Below are positions 27,004 through 36,000 of a stretch of 64,000 nt of DNA, piece after piece; positions within the stretch are counted from its first letter, which is position 1; each line of letters opens with the position of its first letter. Both the position numbers and the translations under genes were made by a program. The DNA lies in NCBI GenBank assembly GCA_049518415.1, contig JBEKRX010000021.1, forward strand, positions 62,001 to 126,000, written 5' to 3'. The notes below the pieces were generated by a model, which did not search any database, was not told the DNA's origin, and saw only the letters and a list, made by a program, of their open reading frames with translations. Source of the stretch: CAVQND01 sp049518415 (GTDB lineage Bacteria > Verrucomicrobiota > Verrucomicrobiia > Limisphaerales > UBA8199).

Positions 27004-29009
27004 CAGTACGGCGCACTCGCCAGCACCCTCACCTTCTTCTGCGCCCCCGAGCTCGGGTCGCAGACGGCCATTTCGCGGACGGCCACCGGCTTGCCGCCAC
27101 AATCCTCCAAGGCGACGACGACGTTGCCGATTGGGCTGCCATTCTCGTCAGTCGAGACGACCTCGCCGCTGGCATCGAGTTGGGCCAGAAGCAAATGTCC
27201 GTATTCGGCATCCTTCACGACTACGACGGTTTGCGTGCCGGCGCTGCCCGTGACTTGCGACACGACAGCCTGCAGCGAATAGTTTCCCAAGCCATGCTGC
27301 GTGTTCTCTTTGGCCGTCGCCGTCCCCAACCCCACATCCGCGCTCCCCGGCGCCTGGCCCGTCGACCGCCCGCTCGGCATATTGTAAATCATCCGCCAAC
27401 GCGTCGCCCGCGCCAACTCGATCAGCGCCGGCGCGTCCAGCACCGAACTCGGCCCGTAGCTCACCTCTAGCACCCCCAGGTGCGGTGCCGCTCGCACACT
27501 CTGCACCAGCAAATTCGCGTAAGTGCTCGTCGGCCCTGTCAGCGTCATCTGCTGCCCAACACTCAGCCCGCTCCTCAACTGCCCCGCGACAAACTTGATC
27601 CTCCCCGCGTGCTGCAACGTCGCCACGCTGTTATACACCGCCTGCGCCACTCCCACCGGCACGCTCTCGCCTGGATCGAAACGCGTCGTGGCCCGGTAAG
27701 TCTGGCTCACCGCGTTCGTCAGCGTCACCCGGTGATGGGTCTCCTTCTTCTCGACTTTGGCCCCCGGTATTTTGTGCGCCGCATCCGCGTAGCGGTCGTA
27801 ACTGATCGTCGCCGTCACCGTCACATCCACCCAGCGCACCCCCATCCAGCCGGACAACTGTCCCTTGATCACCGTGTTGGGATACGCGCCCAGGTCCACT
27901 GCATTCCCCTGCTCATCCTTCACCGTCGCCGCATCCGCCACGATGCTGTCCGGATCGATGTTCGCATCGCTCAACGTCTTATCCACCGCCAGCCACCACG
28001 CCTTCCGCGCCGCGGCGTCCCCTGTTGCCGCCGCCGCCGCCGGCACCACTACCACCGGCACACTCACCCGCGTCACCTGCGACCCCGCCAGCTCCACCGT
28101 GTGCACGGCCACGTTCGGCGTGTAATCCGTAATCCCCGGCGGATACGCATCCACATAAACCGCCGGCCAGGCCACCCCGTTAATCGTATCGCTCTTCTTA
28201 TAGTGAATCCATACCCCGGCGAGCTGCCGATCGTACCTCGGCGCCAATTCGATCTCCCGCTCCTGTTCCGCCGTCATAGCCACCGTCACCAGCCCCAGGT
28301 TCGCCATCGCCCGCGCGTTGAAAGTCGGCGGACTCGTCGCGTAATCAAACCAGCACACCACGTCCGGCGACCACCGCAGCACGCTCACCAGCCCCTCCGA
28401 ACAAAAAATGTCATTCACCCTCGACTTCGGAAAATTTACCGCCGGGTCAATCGTGCCGATCTGCAAAACGTCCTGACTATCATCCCGCCCGCTGCTAGCC
28501 CCGCGCTTCGTCGGGTTGTAACACTCATTGACCCAGTCCAGTATCTCCACCATCTGCTGCCCGTTTGTCTGCCAGGTCTCGTCCAGCTTTTCGCCCAGGT
28601 AAATCTCGCTCAGCAACAGCGTCTTGAGCACCGCCCCGCTCGTCGGATCGTTCGCCACCACCCAATGGTCGAACACCTTCCGCCCCTGCTTGAATTTCAG
28701 CCGCTCCATCAGCCACCACGGCCCATAAACCACATACTCCAGGTTCTGCCGCCCGCCATCCATCCGCCGCCGCACCTCGCCGACCAAGCCCTGAAAAAAA
28801 ATCGTCCCCCCCTGGCCCACCGCCGTCCGGTCCCGCCAAATCGTCACCGGCGCCTGCCACGCGAACTGCGCCGCCCCAGCGTCAAAACCCTCGATGGTCC
28901 GCATCGTCACCGAGTCTCTCGCCTTGCTTGCAAACTCGCACTCGAAATCCCCGCAAATCCCCCAATCCCCCAGCGCCCGCTCCGTCCCACTATAAACCAG
29001 CGTCCACAT
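27003..29009 (-). CDS. phage tail hub / minor structural protein, 668 aa
   Basis: Probably a tail-tip or hub protein. The N-terminal part (MWTLVYSGTERALGDWGICG, then TIWRDRTAVGQGGTIFFQGL) and the middle stretch with YDRQLAGVWIHYKKSDTING resemble baseplate hub-type proteins of phages, in which a beta-barrel strand region is followed by a late-control-D-like domain. No enzymatic motif was seen. It lies between a coiled-coil palindrome-bearing gene and the 1012-residue protein. An 8-bp repeat array begins 3 bp upstream of its start. The assignment rests on context and general similarity. Confidence 0.6.
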   Translation of the reverse strand: MWTLVYSGTERALGDWGICGDFECEFASKARDSVTMRTIEGFDAGAAQFAWQAPVTIWRDRTAVGQGGTIFFQGLVGEVRRRMDGGRQNLEYVVYGPWWLMERLKFKQGRKVFDHWVVANDPTSGAVLKTLLLSEIYLGEKLDETWQTNGQQMVEILDWVNECYNPTKRGASSGRDDSQDVLQIGTIDPAVNFPKSRVNDIFCSEGLVSVLRWSPDVVCWFDYATSPPTFNARAMANLGLVTVAMTAEQEREIELAPRYDRQLAGVWIHYKKSDTINGVAWPAVYVDAYPPGITDYTPNVAVHTVELAGSQVTRVSVPVVVVPAAAAATGDAAARKAWWLAVDKTLSDANIDPDSIVADAATVKDEQGNAVDLGAYPNTVIKGQLSGWMGVRWVDVTVTATISYDRYADAAHKIPGAKVEKKETHHRVTLTNAVSQTYRATTRFDPGESVPVGVAQAVYNSVATLQHAGRIKFVAGQLRSGLSVGQQMTLTGPTSTYANLLVQSVRAAPHLGVLEVSYGPSSVLDAPALIELARATRWRMIYNMPSGRSTGQAPGSADVGLGTATAKENTQHGLGNYSLQAVVSQVTGSAGTQTVVVVKDAEYGHLLLAQLDASGEVVSTDENGSPIGNVVVALEDCGGKPVAVREMAVCDPSSGAQKKVRVLASAPY

Positions 29010-29012
29010 CTG

Positions 29013-29138
29013 AGTTGTCAGGTTGTCAAGTTATCAGCTCATCAGGTCATCAACTTATCAAGTTTCTCGTTGCGCGCGCCTCATCACCGCGCTCATCTCT
29101 TGCCCTTGCCCGCCTGATAACTTGACAACCTGATAACC
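29013..29138. repeat. inverted pair of 8-bp arrays
   Basis: Left arm 29013-29060: six 8-bp units, consensus RSTYRTCA (AGTTGTCA, GGTCATCA and similar). Right arm 29115-29138: three units in opposite orientation (TGATAACT, TGACAACC, TGATAACC). The core is about 54 bp. The whole gap between two phage-block genes is taken up by this structure. Confidence 0.85.
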
Positions 29139-29149
29139 ACATCCGCATC

Positions 29150-30109
29150 TCACGGCACCTGCACGCTTCTCGCCCACTGGCCCAATTGCCTGGCGCACCC
29201 GTCCAACTCGTTGCGCAGGCGCTCCTGGTTCGCCGCAATAACTTTGATCAGGGCCTGTTGTCCCTCGATAGTCTTGTCCATCGAGCCGATTGTCTCCGTC
29301 GCGGCCTTGAGCGCCGCCGCGTGTTTATCCACCAGCCCACCGACTGTTTGCAGCAACCCCTTCAGTTCCGCCCCCAGCCGGCCATCTAAGGGCGCGGGTC
29401 CCGATTCGGAATCGGGACCGCCCTCCGGCGCCAACTGGCCTCCCGATTCGGAATCGGGACTCCGCTCCCCCGCCGCCATCGCCTCCTGGTCCTGCCCAGA
29501 GCCAAATAATCCCGATTCCGAATCGGGACCCTCCGCCACCAACTCGACCTCTTCCGGCAGCTTGCCCCCGAACTCCGCCGCCCCCGGCCCCTTGGCCGGC
29601 AGCGACGCGCTCGGCCGCGCCCCTGGAATTTCCTGAGAACAATGGGACGTGGTCGATCCCGATTCGGAATCGGGAGCCAACTCAAGGGCCGCCGTTGGAA
29701 CCGCACCGGCTCCCGATTCCGAATCGGGACCGGGCCTGCGCAGCGCCGCCCTGGAAACAGCCGGGTCCCGATTCGGAGTCGGGACACCTGAAAAAGCCCC
29801 GGCCCCGGCTTCCTTGACCGCCGAAACTCCGTCCGACGGGCGCCTCCCGCCGCTCCCGGCCCTGCAAGGCCCAACCGCAGCACCGCCCTCCCCAACGCCA
29901 GCGACGCTCTCTTGGGACGTCGGACCCGAACCTCCCCGCGAGTCGTCTGCTTTCGATGCTCTTGGGGCCGTTAACCCGCAAACCTCCCGAGCAGGCTCCC
30001 GCCCGGAACCGCCCCCGCCAACATCCCCCTCTCCCGATTCCGAATCGGGACTGCCTCCGCTCCCGATTCCGAATCGGGATTTCAAGATGTCCCCACTCTC
30101 CTCAGTCAT
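29150..30109 (-). CDS. phage-block protein carrying palindrome insertions, 319 aa
   Basis: The C-terminal 90 residues look like a real helical domain (LKGLLQTVGGLVDKHAAALK, then IEGQQALIKVIAANQERLRN), possibly a coiled coil. The preceding 220 residues are low complexity and hold eight copies of the 19-bp palindrome TCCCGATTCSGAATCGGGA. In one frame each copy adds PDSESG, in another RFGIGS or FRIGT. Because the palindrome is open in all frames on both strands, it does not break the gene. A ribosome site (GAGGAG) precedes the ATG at 30109. Function is unknown. It could be a tail-associated protein, or a gene in decay with repeats collecting in a spacer. Confidence 0.55.
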   Translation of the reverse strand: MTEESGDILKSRFGIGSGGSPDSESGEGDVGGGGSGREPAREVCGLTAPRASKADDSRGGSGPTSQESVAGVGEGGAAVGPCRAGSGGRRPSDGVSAVKEAGAGAFSGVPTPNRDPAVSRAALRRPGPDSESGAGAVPTAALELAPDSESGSTTSHCSQEIPGARPSASLPAKGPGAAEFGGKLPEEVELVAEGPDSESGLFGSGQDQEAMAAGERSPDSESGGQLAPEGGPDSESGPAPLDGRLGAELKGLLQTVGGLVDKHAAALKAATETIGSMDKTIEGQQALIKVIAANQERLRNELDGCARQLGQWARSVQVP

Positions 30110-30162
30110 AACTCGCTCCTCAGCCTCACAAAAAGCCCCGCTCTCCCGATTCCGAATCGGGA
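29399..30162. repeat. cluster of nine 19-bp palindromes
   Basis: Copies start at 29399, 29441, 29510, 29657, 29711, 29766 (one-base variant), 30032, 30061 and 30144. Consensus TCCCGATTCSGAATCGGGA, where the central G or C gives each copy an orientation. Eight are inside a coding frame and one is in the gap upstream. Confidence 0.95.
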
Positions 30163-30216
30163 CTCGCCAGGCTGTCTGCCTTGCCCAGCGGAATCTGGCT
30201 GTTGCTTATTCATGCA

Positions 30217-33200
30217 TCACAACTGCTCAGCCACGACATTCATCACTTTGAACTCGCAATTGGCTGAAATACTTGCCCAAGTCACGATCAGGTAAAATAT
30301 CCGGTCGCCCGTTGAGTCCTCAGAGGAGGTTCCCGAAAATGAAGCGGTCTCGGTCGGCGCAGTGTTAACCATGATCTTGCCCTCGCCGGTCGTTGGATTC
30401 CCGCTGCTGGAAAGCGCCTGCCAAAATCCATTAAGGACTTGTGAGCTTGTGGAATTCACCGCCGCCAGGTCTGCCTGGAAATACCATGGCTTGCGGTAAG
30501 CGCTCGTGGTTATAGCCGCTGTATCCTGCCAGAGGACTGTCGTTCCGTATTTGAGAGCCAGCGTCAGGTTTGTAGTGCTTGTACTGTTCTGCCACATATC
30601 CCCGCATGCTGTTATCCTGACAGTATGGTTCGTTCCCAGCGTGCCTCCGCTGATCGTGAACGCGATCACGTTGCTCGCCGAACTGCTGCCCTGATCGTCC
30701 ACTGCCACCGGATTCTTATAGACAATCGCAGCCGGCAACCTCCAGTTCCCGCCGCTGTTCCCGTCCGCCGCCCAGACCTGCCCGGTAGCCCCGCCGCTCG
30801 TATTGTTGCTCGAGGCATACACCTTATTCGTGAGCAGCGCCGTGCTGACATAGCTCGCGGTGGTCGCGTTTTGAACCGCCGTTGCGCCCAGCGCAGCATT
30901 GATGCCGGCAGCGGTGTTGGTTGGCGGCGTGTAGCCCAAGGCGCTTGTGACCTGGCTGCTGGCCAGCGGGCCCCCGTTGGTTGCCATGAGAAATTGAACG
31001 GCGTTTGAAATTCCTGCGTAGGTGTTCGGCGGCGGCGTATAACCGAGCGCCCCCGTCACGTCACTGCTGGCCAGAGTCTTGGACACCTCCTTGCCGTTGC
31101 TGTCCGTCCCGACGAAGGTTGCGCCAGCCAGCGAGGCGTTCGTGAGACCACCGGTCACCTTGAGGCCGCTGCTCAGGGAGTTGTTGCCCGTGAACGCATT
31201 ATTCCCGTTCAGCAACGCCACATTCGCGCTCAATCGAGCATCGGCCAATGTCCCGATGCCAAGGCTGGTGGCCGAGCCGCTAAAGGCCACAGTCGCAAGG
31301 CCCTGCGTGGATTGAAGGGCCGCGTTCGCCTGGTCGAAGGCATTGGTCGGAACGGTGGACCAGCTTGGCAAGCTGCCGGTCAGCGAGAAGCTCACGTCTG
31401 CCCGGTTCCCGGTGGGCACACCTGTTATCGCCAGTCCTGAGGAGCTGGAAAGGAGGTTCAGGTTGGTCGCGCCGTTCAGGAGCGCCGCCCCGTTAGTCTC
31501 GATAACCGTTACGGCGTTCGTCGCACTCCCCCCGGAGCCGCCCCCCGGAACTGCCCAAGTCCCATTGCCGGCGAGGTAATGCGCAGCGTCCTGCGTCCCG
31601 CTAGCGGCTATTGCCGCAACTGGAAGATTCGTCCCCCCTGCCAAGCTGCCGGTGACCGTGCCCCCAACGACCAGGTTGCTGGCTACAGTGACTAGGCCGG
31701 TGTTCTCGATGCTGAGCACCGGCGAGTAAGCGCCGCTGTGGTAAGTCTGCCAGATATAGCCGCCGTCATTGTTCTGCCATAGATACCTGCTCGGCGAATC
31801 ACTGTAATACATCCAGGTGTAGCTCCCAGTGGTGTTGTGAAGAAGGAACCAGTTTCCGTTCTGGACAACCAGGTAGCCGTTAACCGAGGCCGCGCCCAGC
31901 ACATCGAGCGACGCCAAGGCCCCGGAGACCACCGTGCTCACCGGCTGCCCCACCCCGAGACTGCCTATGGTCATCGCCGCCGGCGTCAGTTCCAGGGACG
32001 CTGGTTGGAGGTAGCGGTACACGGCATTTGCCAGCAACAGCCCGCCATCCTGATTGACGTGGCTGTAGTTGGCCATCAGCGCCAAATTCGTCGCCCGCGC
32101 GTAATTCCCCAGCGCCGCGCAACCATCTACAAAGCCGCAGCCATTGGAACTGGCAAAAGCTTTCAGCGCATCGCGGTACTGAAAGCTCGTATAAGCGGGA
32201 TTCGTGATCCCCGTATCACTCGGCGCGATCAGCAGGACGGAGATAGAAGGATTCACCGATTGCAGCCGCCCAATCAACCCCGCCAGATTGGTCGTAACCG
32301 CACTCGGGCTAATGGACTCAATCTTGTCATTGACCCCAAGCAGAATCACGGCCATATCCGGCGCCAGCCAGGCCAACCCGTTCGTCCAGCCGGGCAGAAG
32401 GCAACTTGCCAGCCAGTTCGCGCTCGAGGAGCCGCTCATCCCAAGGTCGTGCAGCCGCACGCTCGGGGCGCTCTCGACGTAGCAGTTCACCCCACCGATG
32501 GTGACTCCGCCCGTGCCCAGCGACAAAACCTGCAATTGCAGCCGATGACTATGAACCGGAGGGCCGCCAAGCCCGCTCGCCACGTTGGTCCAGCCAACCC
32601 CGCACGAAGCCGCCGCCGTTGGCACCACCATCCAGGCCCCCCCATCCACAGAAGCCTCGAAAGTGCCGCCCCCAGGACAAGTCACATAGCAGACATCGAA
32701 GGCGGTCACGCTCGAAGTCAGCCAAAGATTCGCCGACGTGTTTGTCGCCGTCGCCGCCGTGATGCCAGGCGTGTTCGTAAGCGTCACGAAGGCCCAATTA
32801 GTCATTGAATAACTGACCCCGGCCGGCTTTTCTGCCCAGTAATGCAAACCCCAATAACCGACGCCCCCGTTGCCGGCCAGACCTTGCAAGGCGGCCCGCA
32901 ACGGGCCGGTGATGTAACCCCAAGTTGACCATGAATCCCCAATCCAGGCGATGTTGACGGCGCTGTTGGTAAGATTCTGGAGTTTTGAGACCTTGGCCCC
33001 CCAGGAGAGCAGGGCATCGCGGCCCGCCAAATTAACCGGCAGGTTGTTGTCCGGGACAACCCCCGACAGCGCAGATGCATTGAGATTCGATAAGGAGCCC
33101 CCCTGCAAAGCGGCAATGGCCTCACTTGTCGCAATTTGCCAGGTCAACAAATCGGTGTCCTGGCCTGCCAACTCAAATGTCGCGGCATAGTACGGGGTGT

Positions 33201-34413
33201 CACTGAAATAGAGATGGCCGGTCGAAGGGAGAAAATAGATAAACGGATGCCGATCTCCCGTGGAGTCAGTGTCCCAGAAGCCCGTGTGCAGATTCGCATC
33301 GCCAGCCGAGCCATCCCCCGTTGCAAACGTCACAATGCAGTAATTGCTTGCTGCGATTGAGACTGGGCCGCTCAACAGGAACGTGCTGACTGTATCGGAC
33401 ATCGGAAAGTTCGCCGCTGAAATGGTGCTCGTATAGAGTGCCGGCCAAGAATAGATGTTGGTATAGGAGACAAAATTACTTATGGAAGCTGCCTGCCAAA
33501 TCTTGAGCGTCACCGGATTCGCACCTGTGTTCCAGACCGCGCAGCGGAGCGCGTTGAAAGACAGCGCATTGGTGATTTCCTCGTAAAATCCGTATGCGGA
33601 AATCGTTGAGGAGGCCTCCGCCGCATCCCCCGCGATCTCCGTGTCCCCAGGCCTTGTTGGATGCTGCCATACTGGAACGAGAGCCTGCGAAACGATGCCC
33701 TGACCGACGACGTTCGACGCCTGCAAACCCGTCAATCCCGCCCCGTTCCCGTAGTGCGCCCCCGTGATGGACCCCGCCGCCAGGCTCGACAGATTCGTCA
33801 ACGACTTGTTGCCCCCGTTCACATCCCCCGCGATCTCCGTCGTCCCCGCCAGCGTCGCCCCGTAGAGGGCCGGCGCATTCGTCGGCGCCAGGTCGCTCAC
33901 CGCCGCCGCCACCACATTGGTCACTACCGGCGCCACCGCCACTGCTATCAGATTACTCACCATCGGCCCCACTTCCGCCGCCACTACATTACTCACGGTC
34001 GGCCCTATAGCGCTTGCCAGCCCATTGCCGCTCACCTGGATACTCGGGTCCGCCGCGCTCACCGCATTCGTCGCCCCAAACGGCACAAAAATCTTCAGCG
34101 CGCCAGGATAGCCCTGGAACGTGATGCGGTAATTCCCCCCAATCAAATTCGTCTGCGCCATCCCATTGGTCGGGTACAAAGTGATGGGGGGGCCGTAGTA
34201 GATATTGCTCCCGTAGGTCATCGGCCCATCCAGCGGCGTCACCGTGATCGGCCAATTCGCATTCTGCCCCGTCAAATCCCTCACCGGAAACAATACCGCC
34301 GTCTGCCCCGGCGCCCGCAGCGCCCCAGACCACAAAACCACTGACCACAAGACCACAACCGTCGCCGCGTGGCCCCCGCCCAGCCCTGCTCCGAACAATC
34401 CACGCCTTTTCAT
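30217..34413 (-). CDS. large tail-fibre-like protein with SGNH esterase domain, 1398 aa
   Basis: Fibre-like protein with low-complexity beta-rich repeats (many ALGYTPP-type and LNGNNAFTG-type stretches near residues 1030-1200), as in phage tail fibres. Residues about 470-850 form an SGNH/GDSL hydrolase: block I is AWIGDSWSTWG (serine), block III is VILLGVNDKIES (Gly, Asn), and the C-terminal catalytic His lies in ANYSHVNQDGG. Such domains deacetylate or de-esterify surface glycans during adsorption. The N-terminus looks like a Sec signal peptide (GHAATVVVLWSVVLWSGALR), odd for a virion protein, and its core is encoded by an 8-bp repeat array (34327-34358). It follows the 135-residue gene by 8 bp. 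Confidence 0.75.
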   Translation of the reverse strand: MKRRGLFGAGLGGGHAATVVVLWSVVLWSGALRAPGQTAVLFPVRDLTGQNANWPITVTPLDGPMTYGSNIYYGPPITLYPTNGMAQTNLIGGNYRITFQGYPGALKIFVPFGATNAVSAADPSIQVSGNGLASAIGPTVSNVVAAEVGPMVSNLIAVAVAPVVTNVVAAAVSDLAPTNAPALYGATLAGTTEIAGDVNGGNKSLTNLSSLAAGSITGAHYGNGAGLTGLQASNVVGQGIVSQALVPVWQHPTRPGDTEIAGDAAEASSTISAYGFYEEITNALSFNALRCAVWNTGANPVTLKIWQAASISNFVSYTNIYSWPALYTSTISAANFPMSDTVSTFLLSGPVSIAASNYCIVTFATGDGSAGDANLHTGFWDTDSTGDRHPFIYFLPSTGHLYFSDTPYYAATFELAGQDTDLLTWQIATSEAIAALQGGSLSNLNASALSGVVPDNNLPVNLAGRDALLSWGAKVSKLQNLTNSAVNIAWIGDSWSTWGYITGPLRAALQGLAGNGGVGYWGLHYWAEKPAGVSYSMTNWAFVTLTNTPGITAATATNTSANLWLTSSVTAFDVCYVTCPGGGTFEASVDGGAWMVVPTAAASCGVGWTNVASGLGGPPVHSHRLQLQVLSLGTGGVTIGGVNCYVESAPSVRLHDLGMSGSSSANWLASCLLPGWTNGLAWLAPDMAVILLGVNDKIESISPSAVTTNLAGLIGRLQSVNPSISVLLIAPSDTGITNPAYTSFQYRDALKAFASSNGCGFVDGCAALGNYARATNLALMANYSHVNQDGGLLLANAVYRYLQPASLELTPAAMTIGSLGVGQPVSTVVSGALASLDVLGAASVNGYLVVQNGNWFLLHNTTGSYTWMYYSDSPSRYLWQNNDGGYIWQTYHSGAYSPVLSIENTGLVTVASNLVVGGTVTGSLAGGTNLPVAAIAASGTQDAAHYLAGNGTWAVPGGGSGGSATNAVTVIETNGAALLNGATNLNLLSSSSGLAITGVPTGNRADVSFSLTGSLPSWSTVPTNAFDQANAALQSTQGLATVAFSGSATSLGIGTLADARLSANVALLNGNNAFTGNNSLSSGLKVTGGLTNASLAGATFVGTDSNGKEVSKTLASSDVTGALGYTPPPNTYAGISNAVQFLMATNGGPLASSQVTSALGYTPPTNTAAGINAALGATAVQNATTASYVSTALLTNKVYASSNNTSGGATGQVWAADGNSGGNWRLPAAIVYKNPVAVDDQGSSSASNVIAFTISGGTLGTNHTVRITACGDMWQNSTSTTNLTLALKYGTTVLWQDTAAITTSAYRKPWYFQADLAAVNSTSSQVLNGFWQALSSSGNPTTGEGKIMVNTAPTETASFSGTSSEDSTGDRIFYLIVTWASISANCEFKVMNVVAEQL
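34327..34358. repeat. 8-bp array coding the fibre protein's hydrophobic N-terminus
   Basis: Four octads in register on the plus strand (AGACCACA, AAACCACT, and GACCACAA twice). On the minus strand they code VVLWSVVLWS, the hydrophobic core of the predicted signal peptide of the 1398-residue fibre. Confidence 0.7.
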
Positions 34414-34421
34414 ATCTCCTA

Positions 34422-34829
34422 TTAATTAGAATTCGGCACCGCCCCCTGCACCGTGTATCGGACCTTCGTGCTCACCCCACTCTGCTCGATCACCGCCACC
34501 TCGACGATCACCGCGCTCGAAAAACTCCACGCCCCCTCCGCCTCCTGCACCTCCAGCGAGCAATTCATCGGCACGCCCGCCGCGTGCCCCCACACAAACC
34601 CAGTTGCCGTCGCCTGGTCCGCGTGCACCCGCGCCACCGTCCACGAAAAACCCGTCCTCCGGTTTCCGCGGCCGGTGGCAAATTCCCGCTCCGCAAAGGC
34701 CAGCGCCTCCTGCTGCAACTGCCGCCGCTCCACCGGCAAGGGCGGCGGATCCACAATAAAGTCGCCGACAGAGTCGTCGCCCAGTGTGATGGCCGACCCG
34801 CTCGGCAACGGTGTCGCGACAATCTTCAT
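34422..34829 (-). CDS. phage-block hypothetical protein, 135 aa
   Basis: Small protein starting MKIVATPLPSGSAITLGDDS, with a helical stretch PVERRQLQQEALAFAEREFA, then a beta-rich half (WTVARVHADQATATGFVWGH). I do not recognise the family. It lies between the tail-tube-like gene and the fibre gene, a place where small tail assembly or completion proteins are often coded. Two other frames are also open here, but this one has the more natural codon use and start. No signal peptide. Confidence 0.5.
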   Translation of the reverse strand: MKIVATPLPSGSAITLGDDSVGDFIVDPPPLPVERRQLQQEALAFAEREFATGRGNRRTGFSWTVARVHADQATATGFVWGHAAGVPMNCSLEVQEAEGAWSFSSAVIVEVAVIEQSGVSTKVRYTVQGAVPNSN

Positions 34830-34845
34830 CCATTCTCTAGTTGTA

Positions 34846-34868
34846 GTGGGGCAGGCGTCCCGCCTGCC
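34846..34868. repeat. second copy of the GTGGGGCAGGCG repeat
   Basis: GTGGGGC plus the palindrome GGCAGGCG-TCC-CGCCTGCC in the gap upstream of the 135-residue gene. It matches 26925-26947 except for one base. Confidence 0.8.
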
Positions 34869-34904
34869 TTCCTTTCATTTCCGCGTATTCCGCCGTTCCC
34901 CTTC

Positions 34905-35879
34905 CTACGCGCTAAAAACCAGCAAAGGCTGTGGCGCCCCGGCCGTGAACCTCATCGTCGTCACAAAGCCCAGCTCCCCGCTCCCGAGCTTCGTCCCCCC
35001 AAACTCAAAGCCCGCCCCCACGACATCGGCGTTCTTGAGGGTAATCGTCTTGCTGCTGGGCCCGCTCAGGGTCAGGTCCGCGCCGGTTGTCGCGTTGGCC
35101 AGTTGGCTGCCCAGGGTGCGCCCCGCGTTGACACCGATGACCGCATCGATCTGCGAATGCGTCGGCCCAAAAGGCCGCACCTTGGCCATGAACGCCACCG
35201 AATCCAGCTTGTAGCCCCGGACCAACTGCTGCACCGTGAGCGGCCAATACTTGATCGCGCACGTGATGGCCCATTCATCCTCGGCCTCGATCGGCGTGCC
35301 GTTCTGGTCGCCGCCGAAGCCGGCGGCAGTGCCCCAAACCCCCGTCCACGCGCCCCGCGTGTAATCCGTCCCCTGCTGCCCGCCTGGATCGCCCGCCCCG
35401 CTCTCCGTAATCGTGTAGAGCGCCGCCGCGTCCCCCAGCTTCTTGGCGCTCGCCACCAGCGCCGTGATCTCCACCCGCCCAAACATTGATTTGTTAATCC
35501 CCAGGTGAAGGTCGGGGTGCTTCGTCACCCCCGCCCGGACAAAGGTGTAGAGTCGCCCGTCGGGCGTCCAAATCTTGGCCGGCACGTCGGCGGCCCCATG
35601 CGGCCTGCTGCCTATGACCAGCGCCCCGGACGTGGCCCCCACGCTCACCCCCAGATAGGCCGGCAAGAGCAGCGGCAGCGCCGACCAGTTATCAAATGGT
35701 GTCAGGCTGATCTTCGCCTGCGCATCTCCCTGCAGCGCCGTCACGCGCCCGTGAAATCCACTCACCACATCCACGGCCTGCTGTTGGACCTCAGCCTTGA
35801 GCTCCCCATGCTCGCCCTCCGGAAACAGCACCTGGCTGTTCATATAGACCTTTCCCGGCCCCGCATACAATGTGCTCAT
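34905..35879 (-). CDS. phage tail tube-like protein
   Basis: 324-residue protein that resembles tail tube / major tail proteins of phages: MSTLYAGPGKVYMNSQVLFP, AQAKISLTPFDNWSALPLLL and the ending GELGFVTTMRFTAGAPQPLL are typical of the beta-rich fold in which a tube ring is built. No sheath protein is seen next to it, so the tail may be of the non-contractile type. It follows the 265-residue putative tail-completion protein across a gap filled with 7-bp and 9-bp repeat arrays. Confidence 0.6.
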   Translation of the reverse strand: MSTLYAGPGKVYMNSQVLFPEGEHGELKAEVQQQAVDVVSGFHGRVTALQGDAQAKISLTPFDNWSALPLLLPAYLGVSVGATSGALVIGSRPHGAADVPAKIWTPDGRLYTFVRAGVTKHPDLHLGINKSMFGRVEITALVASAKKLGDAAALYTITESGAGDPGGQQGTDYTRGAWTGVWGTAAGFGGDQNGTPIEAEDEWAITCAIKYWPLTVQQLVRGYKLDSVAFMAKVRPFGPTHSQIDAVIGVNAGRTLGSQLANATTGADLTLSGPSSKTITLKNADVVGAGFEFGGTKLGSGELGFVTTMRFTAGAPQPLLVFSA

Positions 35880-35886
35880 AGTTTAG

Positions 35887-35950
35887 TTGATGGTTGATAG
35901 TTCATCGTTGATGGTTATTCGTCCTATTAGTCCTTTTCGTCTTTTTCACC
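35887..35950. repeat. heptad array that changes to a 9-bp array
   Basis: Five 7-bp units 35887-35921 (TTGATGG, TTGATAG, TTCATCG, TTGATGG, TTATTCG), overlapped by four 9-bp units 35915-35950 (TTATTCGTC, CTATTAGTC, CTTTTCGTC, TTTTTCACC). The array starts 8 bp before the ATG of the tail-tube-like gene. Confidence 0.85.
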
Positions 35951-36000
35951 AGCCCTGGCCGGTATCTCGCTCACCTGACTCTCTTAACCCTTTTGACTCT

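Noticed and set aside
27480..29117. 545-residue Arg/His/Pro-rich plus-strand frame
   Set aside because: Antisense shadow of the tail hub gene; the composition is typical for the complement of GC-rich coding DNA.
29211..29636. Plus-strand frame with PDSESG repeats as a real protein
   Set aside because: The repeat peptide results from a palindrome that codes the same residues on both strands; the rest of the frame has no support.
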